A stretch of 64,000 nucleotides of DNA from Aliihoeflea sp023389195 (GTDB taxonomy: Bacteria; Pseudomonadota; Alphaproteobacteria; Rhizobiales; Rhizobiaceae): NCBI GenBank assembly GCA_023389195.1, contig JAEWET010000034.1, positions 1-64,000 on the forward strand, in the 5' to 3' direction. Both the position numbers and the translations under genes were made by a program. Positions 32,231 to 40,175 of this stretch are shown here, piece after piece. How positions within the stretch are numbered: the stretch's first letter is position 1; each line of letters begins with the position of its first letter. Below the pieces are notes generated by a model. The model did no database searches. It was given only the letters and a program-made list of their open reading frames with translations, and was not told the origin of the DNA.

Positions 32231-33511
32231 ATGAATTTCGATCTGATCGTTAAGGGCGGGACGCTGGCCGACGGCCGGATCGCCGATATCGGCATTCGCG
32301 GCGATCGTATCGCCGCCATCGCGCCGCAGCTTGGCAGCGATGCGCGTGAACTGGTCGACGCGACCGGTGACCTCGTCGCACCGCCTTTCGTCGATCCGCA
32401 TTTCCACATGGACGCGACGCTTTCCTACGGCACGCCGCGCATCAATGCGTCGGGAACGCTTCTCGAAGGCATCGGCCTTTGGGGCGAGTTGAAGCCACTC
32501 TTGACGCATGAGGCGGTGAAGGAGAGGGCGCTCGCCTATTGTGACTGGGCCGTCTCGATGGGCCTTCTGGCTATCCGCACCCATGTCGACACCTGCGACG
32601 ACCGGCTGCTCGCCGTCGAGGCGCTGCTGGACGTGAAGAAGACCGTGGCGCCTTACCTCGACCTGCAACTCGTCGCCTTCCCGCAGGACGGTTTCTATCG
32701 CGACCCGACCGCGCGCGAAAACACGATCCGCGCGCTCGACATGGGCGTTGATGTGGTCGGCGGCATTCCCCACTTCGAACGCACGATGGCCGACGGCACC
32801 CGCTCGGTGACCGAACTGTGCGAGATCGCGGCCGAACGCGGCCTGCGCGTCGACATGCACTGCGACGAGACCGACGACCCGCTGTCGCGGCATATCGAGC
32901 AACTGGCCTGCGAGACGCAACGCCTCGGTCTGCACGGCCGGGTGAATGGCTCGCACCTGACCTCTATGCACTCCATGGACAATTACTACGTCTCGAAGCT
33001 CCTGCCGTTGATGGCGGAGGCTGAAGTCTCGGCGGTGCCGAACCCCCTGATCAACATCGTCCTCCAGGGCCGCCACGACACCTATCCCAAGCGCCGGGGA
33101 ATGACGCGCGTGCCGGAAATGATGAAGGCCGGCATCCGTGTCGGTTTCGGCCAGGATTGCGTGCTCGACCCCTGGTATTCGCTCGGCACCGCCGACATGC
33201 TCGACGTCGCTTTCATGGGCCTGCACGTGGCGCAGATGACGAGCCCGGCCGACATGCGCCGCTGTTTCGACATGGTGACGACGGAAAATGCTGCCATCAT
33301 GGGGCTCGAAGGCTATGGGCTTGAGGTCGGAAATCTTGCGAGCTTGGTCGTGCTCGACGCCGGCGACCCGATCGAAGCGCTGCGCCTGCGGCCCGACCGG
33401 CTCTGCGTAGTGTCGAAGGGCAAGATCGTGTCGCGCAAAAAGCGCAACGATTCCCGCCTGACGATCGACGGGCGGCCGTCAACCGTTCGTCGGCGGCACC
33501 AACTGGGCTAG
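32231..33511 (+). CDS. CodA-like amidohydrolase (cytosine-deaminase family) with altered substrate pocket
   Basis: The 426-residue metal-dependent hydrolase aligns along its length with E. coli CodA. Metal ligands are H57 and H59 in DPHFHMD, the His of MHCDETDD and the Asp in GQDCVLDPW. Other CodA landmarks are NPLINIVLQGRHDTYPKRRG and LGTADMLDVAFMGLHV. Where CodA reads GHDD, this protein reads GQDC: the metal Asp is kept but the next Asp, which in CodA contacts the pyrimidine, is Cys. Deamination of plain cytosine is therefore doubtful; a related N-heterocycle (isocytosine, isoguanine, a triazine or similar) is more likely. The last ~20 residues are basic and poorly conserved. It starts 26 bases after engB. 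Confidence 0.85.
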   Translation: MNFDLIVKGGTLADGRIADIGIRGDRIAAIAPQLGSDARELVDATGDLVAPPFVDPHFHMDATLSYGTPRINASGTLLEGIGLWGELKPLLTHEAVKERALAYCDWAVSMGLLAIRTHVDTCDDRLLAVEALLDVKKTVAPYLDLQLVAFPQDGFYRDPTARENTIRALDMGVDVVGGIPHFERTMADGTRSVTELCEIAAERGLRVDMHCDETDDPLSRHIEQLACETQRLGLHGRVNGSHLTSMHSMDNYYVSKLLPLMAEAEVSAVPNPLINIVLQGRHDTYPKRRGMTRVPEMMKAGIRVGFGQDCVLDPWYSLGTADMLDVAFMGLHVAQMTSPADMRRCFDMVTTENAAIMGLEGYGLEVGNLASLVVLDAGDPIEALRLRPDRLCVVSKGKIVSRKKRNDSRLTIDGRPSTVRRRHQLG

Positions 33512-33520
33512 GAGGCCAAA

Positions 33521-33784
33521 ATGCGATCCGCGGTTCTGGCGTTTCTTGCCTTGGCTCTTGCCGCCTGCACGACGATCACACCGGAGGAACGCCGCGCGCT
33601 CGATGAGGAGACGTGCCGCTCCTACGGCTTCCGCACAGGCACCGACGCCTTCGCGACCTGCCTTCAGCGCATCGATCTCGACCGGCGCGCGGAAGCCCGC
33701 GCCAGCCGCGCCGAGTTCGACCGCTGGTCGCGCACGCCCGCTATCGTCTACCGCCCAGTCTTCGTGCCCGTACGACGCGACTGA
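33521..33784 (+). CDS. small predicted lipoprotein
   Basis: An 87-residue protein with a lipoprotein signal: MRSAVLAFLALALAAC, with the lipobox LAAC placing the lipidated Cys at residue 16. The mature part is charged (EERRALDEETC, then RRAEARASRAEFDR) and has three further Cys including the pair ETCRSYGF and ATCLQR. This is a pattern I recognise from short rhizobial lipoproteins of unknown function. A strong GGAGG lies 6 bases before the ATG. It is 9 bases after the amidohydrolase gene and is probably read with it. Confidence 0.8.
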   Translation: MRSAVLAFLALALAACTTITPEERRALDEETCRSYGFRTGTDAFATCLQRIDLDRRAEARASRAEFDRWSRTPAIVYRPVFVPVRRD

Positions 33785-33791
33785 ACGCGGA

Positions 33792-34658
33792 TCACGGCCA
33801 TTCGGCGAAGCTGGGCGCATGCAGCGCAGGGCGGTCGGCCCGCGCATCGATGACCGCGCGGCGATAGCGGCCCGGCGGCGTGCCCGTCATCTTGCGAAAA
33901 AAGCTGGAAAAGTGCGCCGGGTCCGAAAACCCAAGCGAATGGCCGAGCTGCTGGATCGTCAGCGACGACCTCTCCAGCCGCAGCATCGCCTCGCGCGCCA
34001 GCCGCTCCGAAACGAGCGCCTTGGGCGACTTGCCCACCCCGTCGGTGCAGATTGCATGCAGCCGGTCGGTAGAGACGCCGAGCGCGGCGGCATAGCGCGC
34101 GACCGGCCAATGGTTGCGGAAATTCATCTCCACGAGCTGGCGGAACCGCTGCAGCAGGCTCATCCTCTCGCCCACCCCAGGCAGCGATTCCCGACCGCCG
34201 GAAACGCGCAGCATCGAGACAAGGACGATGCGAAGGAGCGCCGACAGCAACAGGGCCGACGCCTCTCGAGGCTGTTGCCGCTCCGCGATCACGGCGCTCA
34301 GGCATCGCTCGATCAACCCCAAGGCCTCGGGATGATCGGCGAGTGAAAGCGTGAAGTCCCGATCGACCAGGTAGCGCAAGGCGACCGATTGCGCCTCGTC
34401 GCCGATTGCATCGACGAGCGTGTCGTCGCCGATCTGCGCCCGAAGCCCGGTCGCGCCCGCCTCGAGCCGCAATCGTCCCGGTTTCATGTCGCCCAGCCAC
34501 AGCAATGCGGGGGCGGCGATTGCAAGCCTTTGGCCACCGGCTTCCGCCTCGCCGCCGCCATCGGTCATGAGAACGAGCTGGCGTGCCACGCCGCCGGTCG
34601 CCCCGTTGAAGGACCAGAACCGCGCGTGCAGTCCGCAATTGATTGTGGCGACATCCAT
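33792..34658 (-). CDS. AraC-family transcriptional regulator
   Basis: A 288-residue regulator with an N-terminal sensing region (about residues 1-165) and a C-terminal double HTH (about 170-270): YAAALGVSTDRLHAIC for the first helix-turn-helix and QQLGHSLGFSDPAHFSSFFRKMTGTPPGRYR for the second, the family signature. It is divergent from the aldehyde dehydrogenase and transporter operon beginning at 34819, with 160 bases between them, and most likely activates it. The ribosome site is weak. The ligand is unknown. Confidence 0.9.
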   Translation of the reverse strand: MDVATINCGLHARFWSFNGATGGVARQLVLMTDGGGEAEAGGQRLAIAAPALLWLGDMKPGRLRLEAGATGLRAQIGDDTLVDAIGDEAQSVALRYLVDRDFTLSLADHPEALGLIERCLSAVIAERQQPREASALLLSALLRIVLVSMLRVSGGRESLPGVGERMSLLQRFRQLVEMNFRNHWPVARYAAALGVSTDRLHAICTDGVGKSPKALVSERLAREAMLRLERSSLTIQQLGHSLGFSDPAHFSSFFRKMTGTPPGRYRRAVIDARADRPALHAPSFAEWP

Positions 34659-34818
34659 CTTTTCAATCCGCGTGAGGCCGGATTCTTACAATAGATCACC
34701 AGTTTTGTTCATATCAAGTGTGGGTGCCTTACGCTTCAATCACCAGGTCGCCAGGAGAACGGAACTCCAAAGGAGCCGTGGCGGCTGAAGCGGAAAATGC
34801 GCTTCGCGGGAGGATGAA

Positions 34819-36267
34819 TTGGCAAAGGCAGCGCGGATCGCGGCTCCCGTCGGGGAGGCCGTCGAAGCCCCCCATCTGGAGCGGGTCGGCCCGTTGACGG
34901 GGACGGTGGTCACGCGCGTCCATGGGTCGAGCGTTGCGGAAGCCCGACATGCCGCCAACCGCGCCGCCGCAGCCTTCCCGAAATGGTCGCAGACCCCTCC
35001 ATCCGAACGCCGCGCGATCTTGAACAGCGCCGCCGACCTCCTGTTGGAACGCACCGAACTGTTCGTCGCGAAGATCGCCGACGAGACTGGCGGCACGCGC
35101 GCCTGGAGCGAACTCAATTGCCGGCTCGGCGCGTCCATTCTGCGCGAGGCGGCGGCGCTCACCACGCAATTGACGGGCGAAACGATCCCTGCCGACCGGC
35201 CCGGCTCCTTCGCCATGGCCGTGCGCCAGCCCTGCGGCGTGGTCCTGTCGCTGGCGCCCTGGAACGCGCCGATCGTCCTGTCCGTTCGTTCGATCGCCAT
35301 GCCGCTGGCCTGCGGCAATACGGTCGTCTTCAAGGCTTCGGAGCTTTGCCCTGGCACGCATGCGATGGTGTGCGACATCTTCGCCGAAGCCGGGCTTCCC
35401 GAGGGCGCGATCGCCGTCGTTCACAACCAGGAAGACCATGCCCAGGAAATCGTCGAAGCGCTGATCGCGCATCCGGCCGTGCGGCGGGTGAATTTCACCG
35501 GCTCGACGCGGTCCGGACGGATCATCGCGGAGATTGCCGCACGCCACCTGACGCCAGCACTGCTGGAACTCGGCGGCAAGGCCCCGCTGATCGTGCTCGA
35601 CGACGCCGATCTCGACGAAGCCGCTCGGGCTGCCGCCTTCGGCGCCTTCTTCAACCAAGGCCAGATCTGCATGTCCACCGAGCGTCTCGTGGTGCAGGAC
35701 AGCATCGCCGACGCCTTCCTCGATCGCCTGTCCGCAGAAGTGAAGCGGCTGCGCCTGGGCGATCCGCGAGATGGCGCGAGCGAAATCGGGCCGATGATCA
35801 GCGAACAGGCGGCCGAACGCGTCAAGGCGCTGATCGACGACGCCGTGCAGAAGGGCGCGCGCATCGTCGTCGGCGGCGAACAGCGGTCGGTCTGGCTCGA
35901 CGCGACGGTTCTCGACGGCGTGACGCCCAACATGCGCATCTATTATGAGGAAAGCTTCGGCCCCGTCGCCTCGCTCATCCGCTTCACCGATATCGACGAG
36001 GCCGTCTCGATTGCGAACGATACCGAATACGGCTTGTCCGCCGCTGTTTTCGGCCGCGACGTCACGCGTGCGCTTATGGTGGCGCAGCGTCTCGAGACCG
36101 GCATCTGCCACATCAACTCGGCGACGATACACGACGAACCGCAAATGCCGTTCGGCGGCGTCAAATCATCCGGCCACGGCCGTTTCGGCGGTCGGGCCGG
36201 CATCGACGAATTCACCGAATTGCGGTGGATTACCATTCAGAGCGGACGGCCGGACTATCCGATCTGA
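34819..36267 (+). CDS. aldehyde dehydrogenase (vanillin/salicylaldehyde dehydrogenase-like)
   Basis: A 482-residue NAD(P)-dependent aldehyde dehydrogenase. Motifs: LAPWNAPIVLS (cofactor-binding), FTGSTRSGR, catalytic Glu in LLELGGKAP, catalytic Cys in NQGQICMSTERL, and ESFGPVAS. The QICMSTER form around the Cys is common in dehydrogenases for aromatic aldehydes (vanillin, salicylaldehyde). The start is a TTG with GGGAGG about 5 bases upstream. It is first in an operon with a branched-chain-amino-acid-type importer and a second aldehyde dehydrogenase, which suggests an imported compound that yields an aldehyde. Confidence 0.88.
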   Translation: MAKAARIAAPVGEAVEAPHLERVGPLTGTVVTRVHGSSVAEARHAANRAAAAFPKWSQTPPSERRAILNSAADLLLERTELFVAKIADETGGTRAWSELNCRLGASILREAAALTTQLTGETIPADRPGSFAMAVRQPCGVVLSLAPWNAPIVLSVRSIAMPLACGNTVVFKASELCPGTHAMVCDIFAEAGLPEGAIAVVHNQEDHAQEIVEALIAHPAVRRVNFTGSTRSGRIIAEIAARHLTPALLELGGKAPLIVLDDADLDEAARAAAFGAFFNQGQICMSTERLVVQDSIADAFLDRLSAEVKRLRLGDPRDGASEIGPMISEQAAERVKALIDDAVQKGARIVVGGEQRSVWLDATVLDGVTPNMRIYYEESFGPVASLIRFTDIDEAVSIANDTEYGLSAAVFGRDVTRALMVAQRLETGICHINSATIHDEPQMPFGGVKSSGHGRFGGRAGIDEFTELRWITIQSGRPDYPI

Positions 36268-36324
36268 AACCGAATTCCGGCAGGAGGATGCCGGGTCTTT
36301 GTCAACACTGGGAGGAAACAGGAC

Positions 36325-37521
36325 ATGATCAGACGCACGTTCATCGCACTTGCAGCCGGCGCCGCGACACTGGCGCTTGCCGGCCAAGCGGCCGCGCAGG
36401 AAACCATCAAGATCGGCGCGAGCGCGCCCAAGACCGGCCCGCTCGCGGCCGGCGCGACCGTCAGTCACTGGCCGAACATCCAGCTCTGGGTCTCGGAAGT
36501 GAACGGACGCGGCGGTCTCCAGGTCGGCGACCAGCAGATGCAGATCGAATTGGTCGAATATGACGACCGCACCTCGGCCGAGACCGCAGTCCAGAATATC
36601 CAGCGCCTCGCCACCGTCGACAATGTCGATTTCATCGTCACGCCCTATTCGACCGGCCTCAACGTCGCGACCGCTCCAATCATCGCGCGCTACGGCTACC
36701 CGCACATCACGACCAGCGCCATCACCGACGGTGTAGAGGAATTCGCCGGCCGCTGGCCGAATTCGTTCTGGATGCTCGGCACCTCGAAGGAACTGGCTGA
36801 GGGCACTGCCGCCGCATTGAAGAAGCTGAAGGATGCCGGGGAAATCGGCAACAAGGTCGCGCTCGTCCATGTCGCCGATGCGTTCGGCCTCGAACTCGCA
36901 GGTGCGGGCAAGCCGGCGCTCGAAGCAGCAGGCTTCGAAATCGTCTACGAGGCATCCTATCCGCTCGGCACGCAGGACGTCGCGCCGATCGTCAGCCAGG
37001 CCAAGGCTGCCGCGCCGGACGCGTTCGTCGGTTTCTCCTATCCAGGCGACACCTTCGCGCTCACGGAACAGGCGCAGATCCAGGACCTCGACGTCGGCGC
37101 CTTCTATGTCGGCGTCGGCGCATCCTTCCCGGCCTATGCCGGCCGTTTCGGCGCAACGGCGAACGGCGTTCTGGGCGCAGGCGGCACCAACCCGGATGAC
37201 GAGAAGATCAAGGAGTACCGCGCCAAGCACAAGGAAGTGACGGGCGCGGACGCCGATTACTGGGCGAGCGCCGTGACCTATTCGGGTCTCCAGGTCCTCG
37301 AACAGGCGATCGAGGCCGCCGGCACCAAGGACCGCGAAGCCGTCGTCGAGGCCATCAAGACCGGCACCTTCGATACCGTCATGGGCGAGGTGAAGTTCGA
37401 GAACAACGTCAACCGCAACCTCTGGACCGTCGGCCAGTGGAAGGACGGCGTTTTCTACGGCGTCGCCGCCAATGGCATCGACGGGGCGATCGAGCCGATC
37501 AGGAAGGAAGGCTGGGAATAG
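36325..37521 (+). CDS. ABC transporter substrate-binding protein, LivJ type
   Basis: The 398-residue exported protein has a signal peptide (MIRRT, hydrophobic core, QAAA-Q cleavage about residue 23) and a Peripla_BP_6 fold: IKIGASAPKTGPLAAGA, VEYDDRTSAETAVQNIQRL, then DAFVGFSYPGDTFAL. These bind amino acids, amides, urea or aromatic acids. Here the flanking aldehyde dehydrogenases favour an aromatic or related carbon source. GGGAGG precedes the ATG. A large hairpin follows the stop. Confidence 0.9.
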   Translation: MIRRTFIALAAGAATLALAGQAAAQETIKIGASAPKTGPLAAGATVSHWPNIQLWVSEVNGRGGLQVGDQQMQIELVEYDDRTSAETAVQNIQRLATVDNVDFIVTPYSTGLNVATAPIIARYGYPHITTSAITDGVEEFAGRWPNSFWMLGTSKELAEGTAAALKKLKDAGEIGNKVALVHVADAFGLELAGAGKPALEAAGFEIVYEASYPLGTQDVAPIVSQAKAAAPDAFVGFSYPGDTFALTEQAQIQDLDVGAFYVGVGASFPAYAGRFGATANGVLGAGGTNPDDEKIKEYRAKHKEVTGADADYWASAVTYSGLQVLEQAIEAAGTKDREAVVEAIKTGTFDTVMGEVKFENNVNRNLWTVGQWKDGVFYGVAANGIDGAIEPIRKEGWE

Positions 37522-37528
37522 CACCGAA

Positions 37529-37580
37529 GGGGCGTCGTCCCGGCCGCTTCGCCAGGCGAAGCGGAGCCGGGATGACGCCC
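37529..37580. repeat. long intergenic palindrome between livJ- and livH-type genes
   Basis: GGGCGTCGTCCCGGC at the left pairs with GCCGGGATGACGCCC at the right, and the middle forms a second perfect stem (CGCTTCGCC / GGCGAAGCG). The whole would fold as one hairpin of about 50 bases. It has the look of a dispersed rhizobial palindromic repeat (GTCATCCCGG type). In the transcript it may stabilise the binding-protein message relative to the permease genes. Confidence 0.7.
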
Positions 37581-37624
37581 ATTTCGCCCATGCCGCGACA
37601 GGGAACGAAGTGGTAATCTAGGAA

Positions 37625-38491
37625 ATGCAGATCATCGTCACAGGCATATTGCTGGGCGGCACCTATGCGCTGATCGCGCTGGGGCTGACGCTGCAATATG
37701 GCGTCGCGCGCATCATGAACCTTGCCAATGGCGAAACCTTCGTTGCGGCCTGCTTCATCGCCTTCTGGCTGTTCACGGCCATGCAGATCAACCCGCTTCT
37801 CGGGCTGCTCGTCATCGCGCCGGCCGCTTTCGCGATCAATTGGGCGATCTATTCGATCCTTTTGAAGCCTTTGGTCGATCGGGCGAAGAACCGCGGCATG
37901 CTGGAGGTGGATTCGATCCTAGCCACCTTCGGCCTGCTCTTCCTCCTGCAGGGCCTGATGCTGCTCGCGTTCGGCGGCTCCTACTTCTCCTACACCTTCC
38001 TTGCCGAGCGCTTCATGATCCTCGGCAATCCGTTCGGCCTCAACCGTGTGGTCGCCTTCGGCGCGGCGGTCGCAATCGCCATCGGGCTCTACCTCTTCCT
38101 CTACCGCACGCGACAGGGAACGGCCGTTCGCGCCGTCGCCGTCGATCCGAACTCGGCCAGGCTCGTCGCGATCGACGTCGCCAAGACCGCGGCCTTCGCC
38201 TTCGCGCTGGGTGGCGCGCTGACGGCCTGCGGCGGAGCGCTTCTGTCGACCTTCTATACGTTCAACGCGTCGATGGGCGTCGTCTTCACCATGAAGGCGC
38301 TGATCATCGTCATCATGGGCGGCGTCGGCGACATTCGCGGCGCGGTGCTGGCGGCCCTCATCCTCGGCATCACCGAGACGGCGGTCGCGAGCCTCATCGA
38401 TCCCGGCCTCACCATCGCCGCGACCTATGCGCTCTTCATCATCGTCCTCCTCTTCCGCCCGCAAGGCATGTTCGGGAGGCAGACGACATGA
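37625..38491 (+). CDS. branched-chain-type ABC permease (LivH)
   Basis: The 288-residue BPD_transp_2 permease has about eight hydrophobic segments. Typical LivH features are LGLTLQYGVARIMNLANGE near the N-terminus, AVAVDPNSARLVAIDV in the cytoplasmic loop and IIVIMGGVGDIRGAVLAALILG near the end. The stop overlaps the next ATG by 4 bases. Confidence 0.92.
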   Translation: MQIIVTGILLGGTYALIALGLTLQYGVARIMNLANGETFVAACFIAFWLFTAMQINPLLGLLVIAPAAFAINWAIYSILLKPLVDRAKNRGMLEVDSILATFGLLFLLQGLMLLAFGGSYFSYTFLAERFMILGNPFGLNRVVAFGAAVAIAIGLYLFLYRTRQGTAVRAVAVDPNSARLVAIDVAKTAAFAFALGGALTACGGALLSTFYTFNASMGVVFTMKALIIVIMGGVGDIRGAVLAALILGITETAVASLIDPGLTIAATYALFIIVLLFRPQGMFGRQTT

Positions 38492-39447
38492 CGCTCGACC
38501 AGTCGGAAATCCGCATTGGCCTTCTCGGCGCGATCGCTGTCGCCGCTCTCGCGACGCTGCCGCTTTTCAGCCAGGGCTACTACCTCTCGCTCGGCGTCAA
38601 TCTGATGCTCTACGCCGCGCTTTGCACGGCCTGGACGCTCTTCTCCGGCCCGACACACTACATCTCGCTCGCCACGGCCGCCTTCTTCGGCCTCGGCACC
38701 TATACGGTCGGACTGTGGGTCGACCACGTGCCGTTCTTCGCCCTCGTGCTCGGTGGCGGAGTGGTCGCGGCCGTGCTGGCTGGGCTCGTCGGCCTCGCCA
38801 CGCTCAGGCTCTCCGGCGTCTATTTCGTCATCTTCACGCTGGGCCTGGCCGAACTCGTGCGCCAGTTGGTCTCGTGGACGCAGACCAAGGTCTCGACGCG
38901 AATGGGCCTCTACGTCTTCACCGACTTCACCGAGATGCACATCTACTGGATGCTGCTGGCGCTGACGGTTGCCGTCTTCGTCGCCGGCTGGCTGATCGGC
39001 CGCTCGCGGCTCGGTTTCGCGATGAAGATCATCGGCAATGACGAGACGGTGGCGCGCCATGTCGGCATCGACACCGCGCGCGCCAAGATCATCCTCTTCA
39101 TGATTTCCGGCGCCTTCATCGGCATCGCCGGCGCGATCTCCGCTCCGCGCTACGCGTATATCGAGCCGCCATCGGCCTTCAATCCGATGATCTCGTTCCT
39201 TGTCGTCATCATGGCTCTGCTCGGCGGCACGAAGCGTCTGTGGGGTCCGCTGGTGGGCGTCATTCCCTTCACCATCCTGTTCGATCAGGTCTCCGCGCAA
39301 TTCCCGAACCACACGCCCATCGTCATGGGCCTCGCCTTCCTCGCCATCGTCTATCTCCTGCCCGACGGCGTGACCGGAAGGCTGGAGCAGTTGCGCACAA
39401 GGATGAAACGGTCGGAGAAGCCCGTCGGCGAGGAGAAGGTGGCATGA
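38488..39447 (+). CDS. branched-chain-type ABC permease (LivM)
   Basis: A 319-residue permease pairing with the LivH-type protein. It has eight to ten hydrophobic segments and the conserved loop IIGNDETVARHVGIDTARAK, the LivM counterpart of the EAA motif, followed by VVIMALLGGTKRLWGPLVG. It overlaps the next gene by 4 bases (ATGA). Confidence 0.92.
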   Translation: MTLDQSEIRIGLLGAIAVAALATLPLFSQGYYLSLGVNLMLYAALCTAWTLFSGPTHYISLATAAFFGLGTYTVGLWVDHVPFFALVLGGGVVAAVLAGLVGLATLRLSGVYFVIFTLGLAELVRQLVSWTQTKVSTRMGLYVFTDFTEMHIYWMLLALTVAVFVAGWLIGRSRLGFAMKIIGNDETVARHVGIDTARAKIILFMISGAFIGIAGAISAPRYAYIEPPSAFNPMISFLVVIMALLGGTKRLWGPLVGVIPFTILFDQVSAQFPNHTPIVMGLAFLAIVYLLPDGVTGRLEQLRTRMKRSEKPVGEEKVA

Positions 39448-40175
39448 CTGCTATCCTCTCCGTCGACCGCGCGCAGAAGAAGTTCGGCGGCCTCGTCGCC
39501 GTCAACGACGTCTCCTTCGACGTCCGTGAAGGCGAGCTTCTCGGGCTGATCGGGCCGAACGGGTCGGGCAAAACGACGATGCTCAACCTGATTTCCGGCG
39601 CGCTGCGCCCGAGTGCCGGCGAAATCCGGCTGAAGAACGAGCGCATTTCCGGCCACTCCGCGCACCATATCGCCCGGCAGGGTGTCGCCCGCACCTTCCA
39701 GCTCGTGCGCATCCTTCCGTCGATGACCGCGGAGGAAAACGTCATGGCCGGCGCCGTCTTCGCGCGCAACCGGCTATGGGGCGCGGATGCCCATGGTCTC
39801 GCCCGCAAGCTTCTCGCCCGCGTCGGGCTCGAGGGCAGGGCGGACATGCCGGTCGCGTCGATGACCTATATCGACCAGAAGCGCATCGAACTGGCGCGTG
39901 CGTTGGCGTCCGATCCGCGCGTGCTGCTGCTGGACGAATGGCTGGCCGGCCTCAATCCGACCGAGTTGCAGATCGGCATCGCCCTCATCGACGATCTGCG
40001 CCGCGAAGGCCGCACCATCATCATGGTCGAGCACGTCATGGACGCAATCCGCACGCTCTGCGACCGCTGCGTCGTCATGAACACCGGCACAAAGATCGCC
40101 GAGGGCGACGTTGCGAAGGTCCTGTCCGAACCGGAAGTCGTGCGCGCATATCTCGGGGACGACGACGATGCTTGA
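39444..40175 (+). CDS. branched-chain-type ABC ATPase (LivG)
   Basis: The 243-residue ATPase has Walker A GPNGSGKTTMLN, a signature region SMTYIDQKRIELARA and Walker B VLLLDEWLAGL. The signature reads MTYIDQKR where LivG normally has LSYGQQR, and Walker B ends in DEW rather than DEP; similar variants occur in amide/aromatic-type subfamilies, and the catalytic Glu is retained. It overlaps the following ATPase gene by 8 bases. Confidence 0.9.
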   Translation: MTAILSVDRAQKKFGGLVAVNDVSFDVREGELLGLIGPNGSGKTTMLNLISGALRPSAGEIRLKNERISGHSAHHIARQGVARTFQLVRILPSMTAEENVMAGAVFARNRLWGADAHGLARKLLARVGLEGRADMPVASMTYIDQKRIELARALASDPRVLLLDEWLAGLNPTELQIGIALIDDLRREGRTIIMVEHVMDAIRTLCDRCVVMNTGTKIAEGDVAKVLSEPEVVRAYLGDDDDA

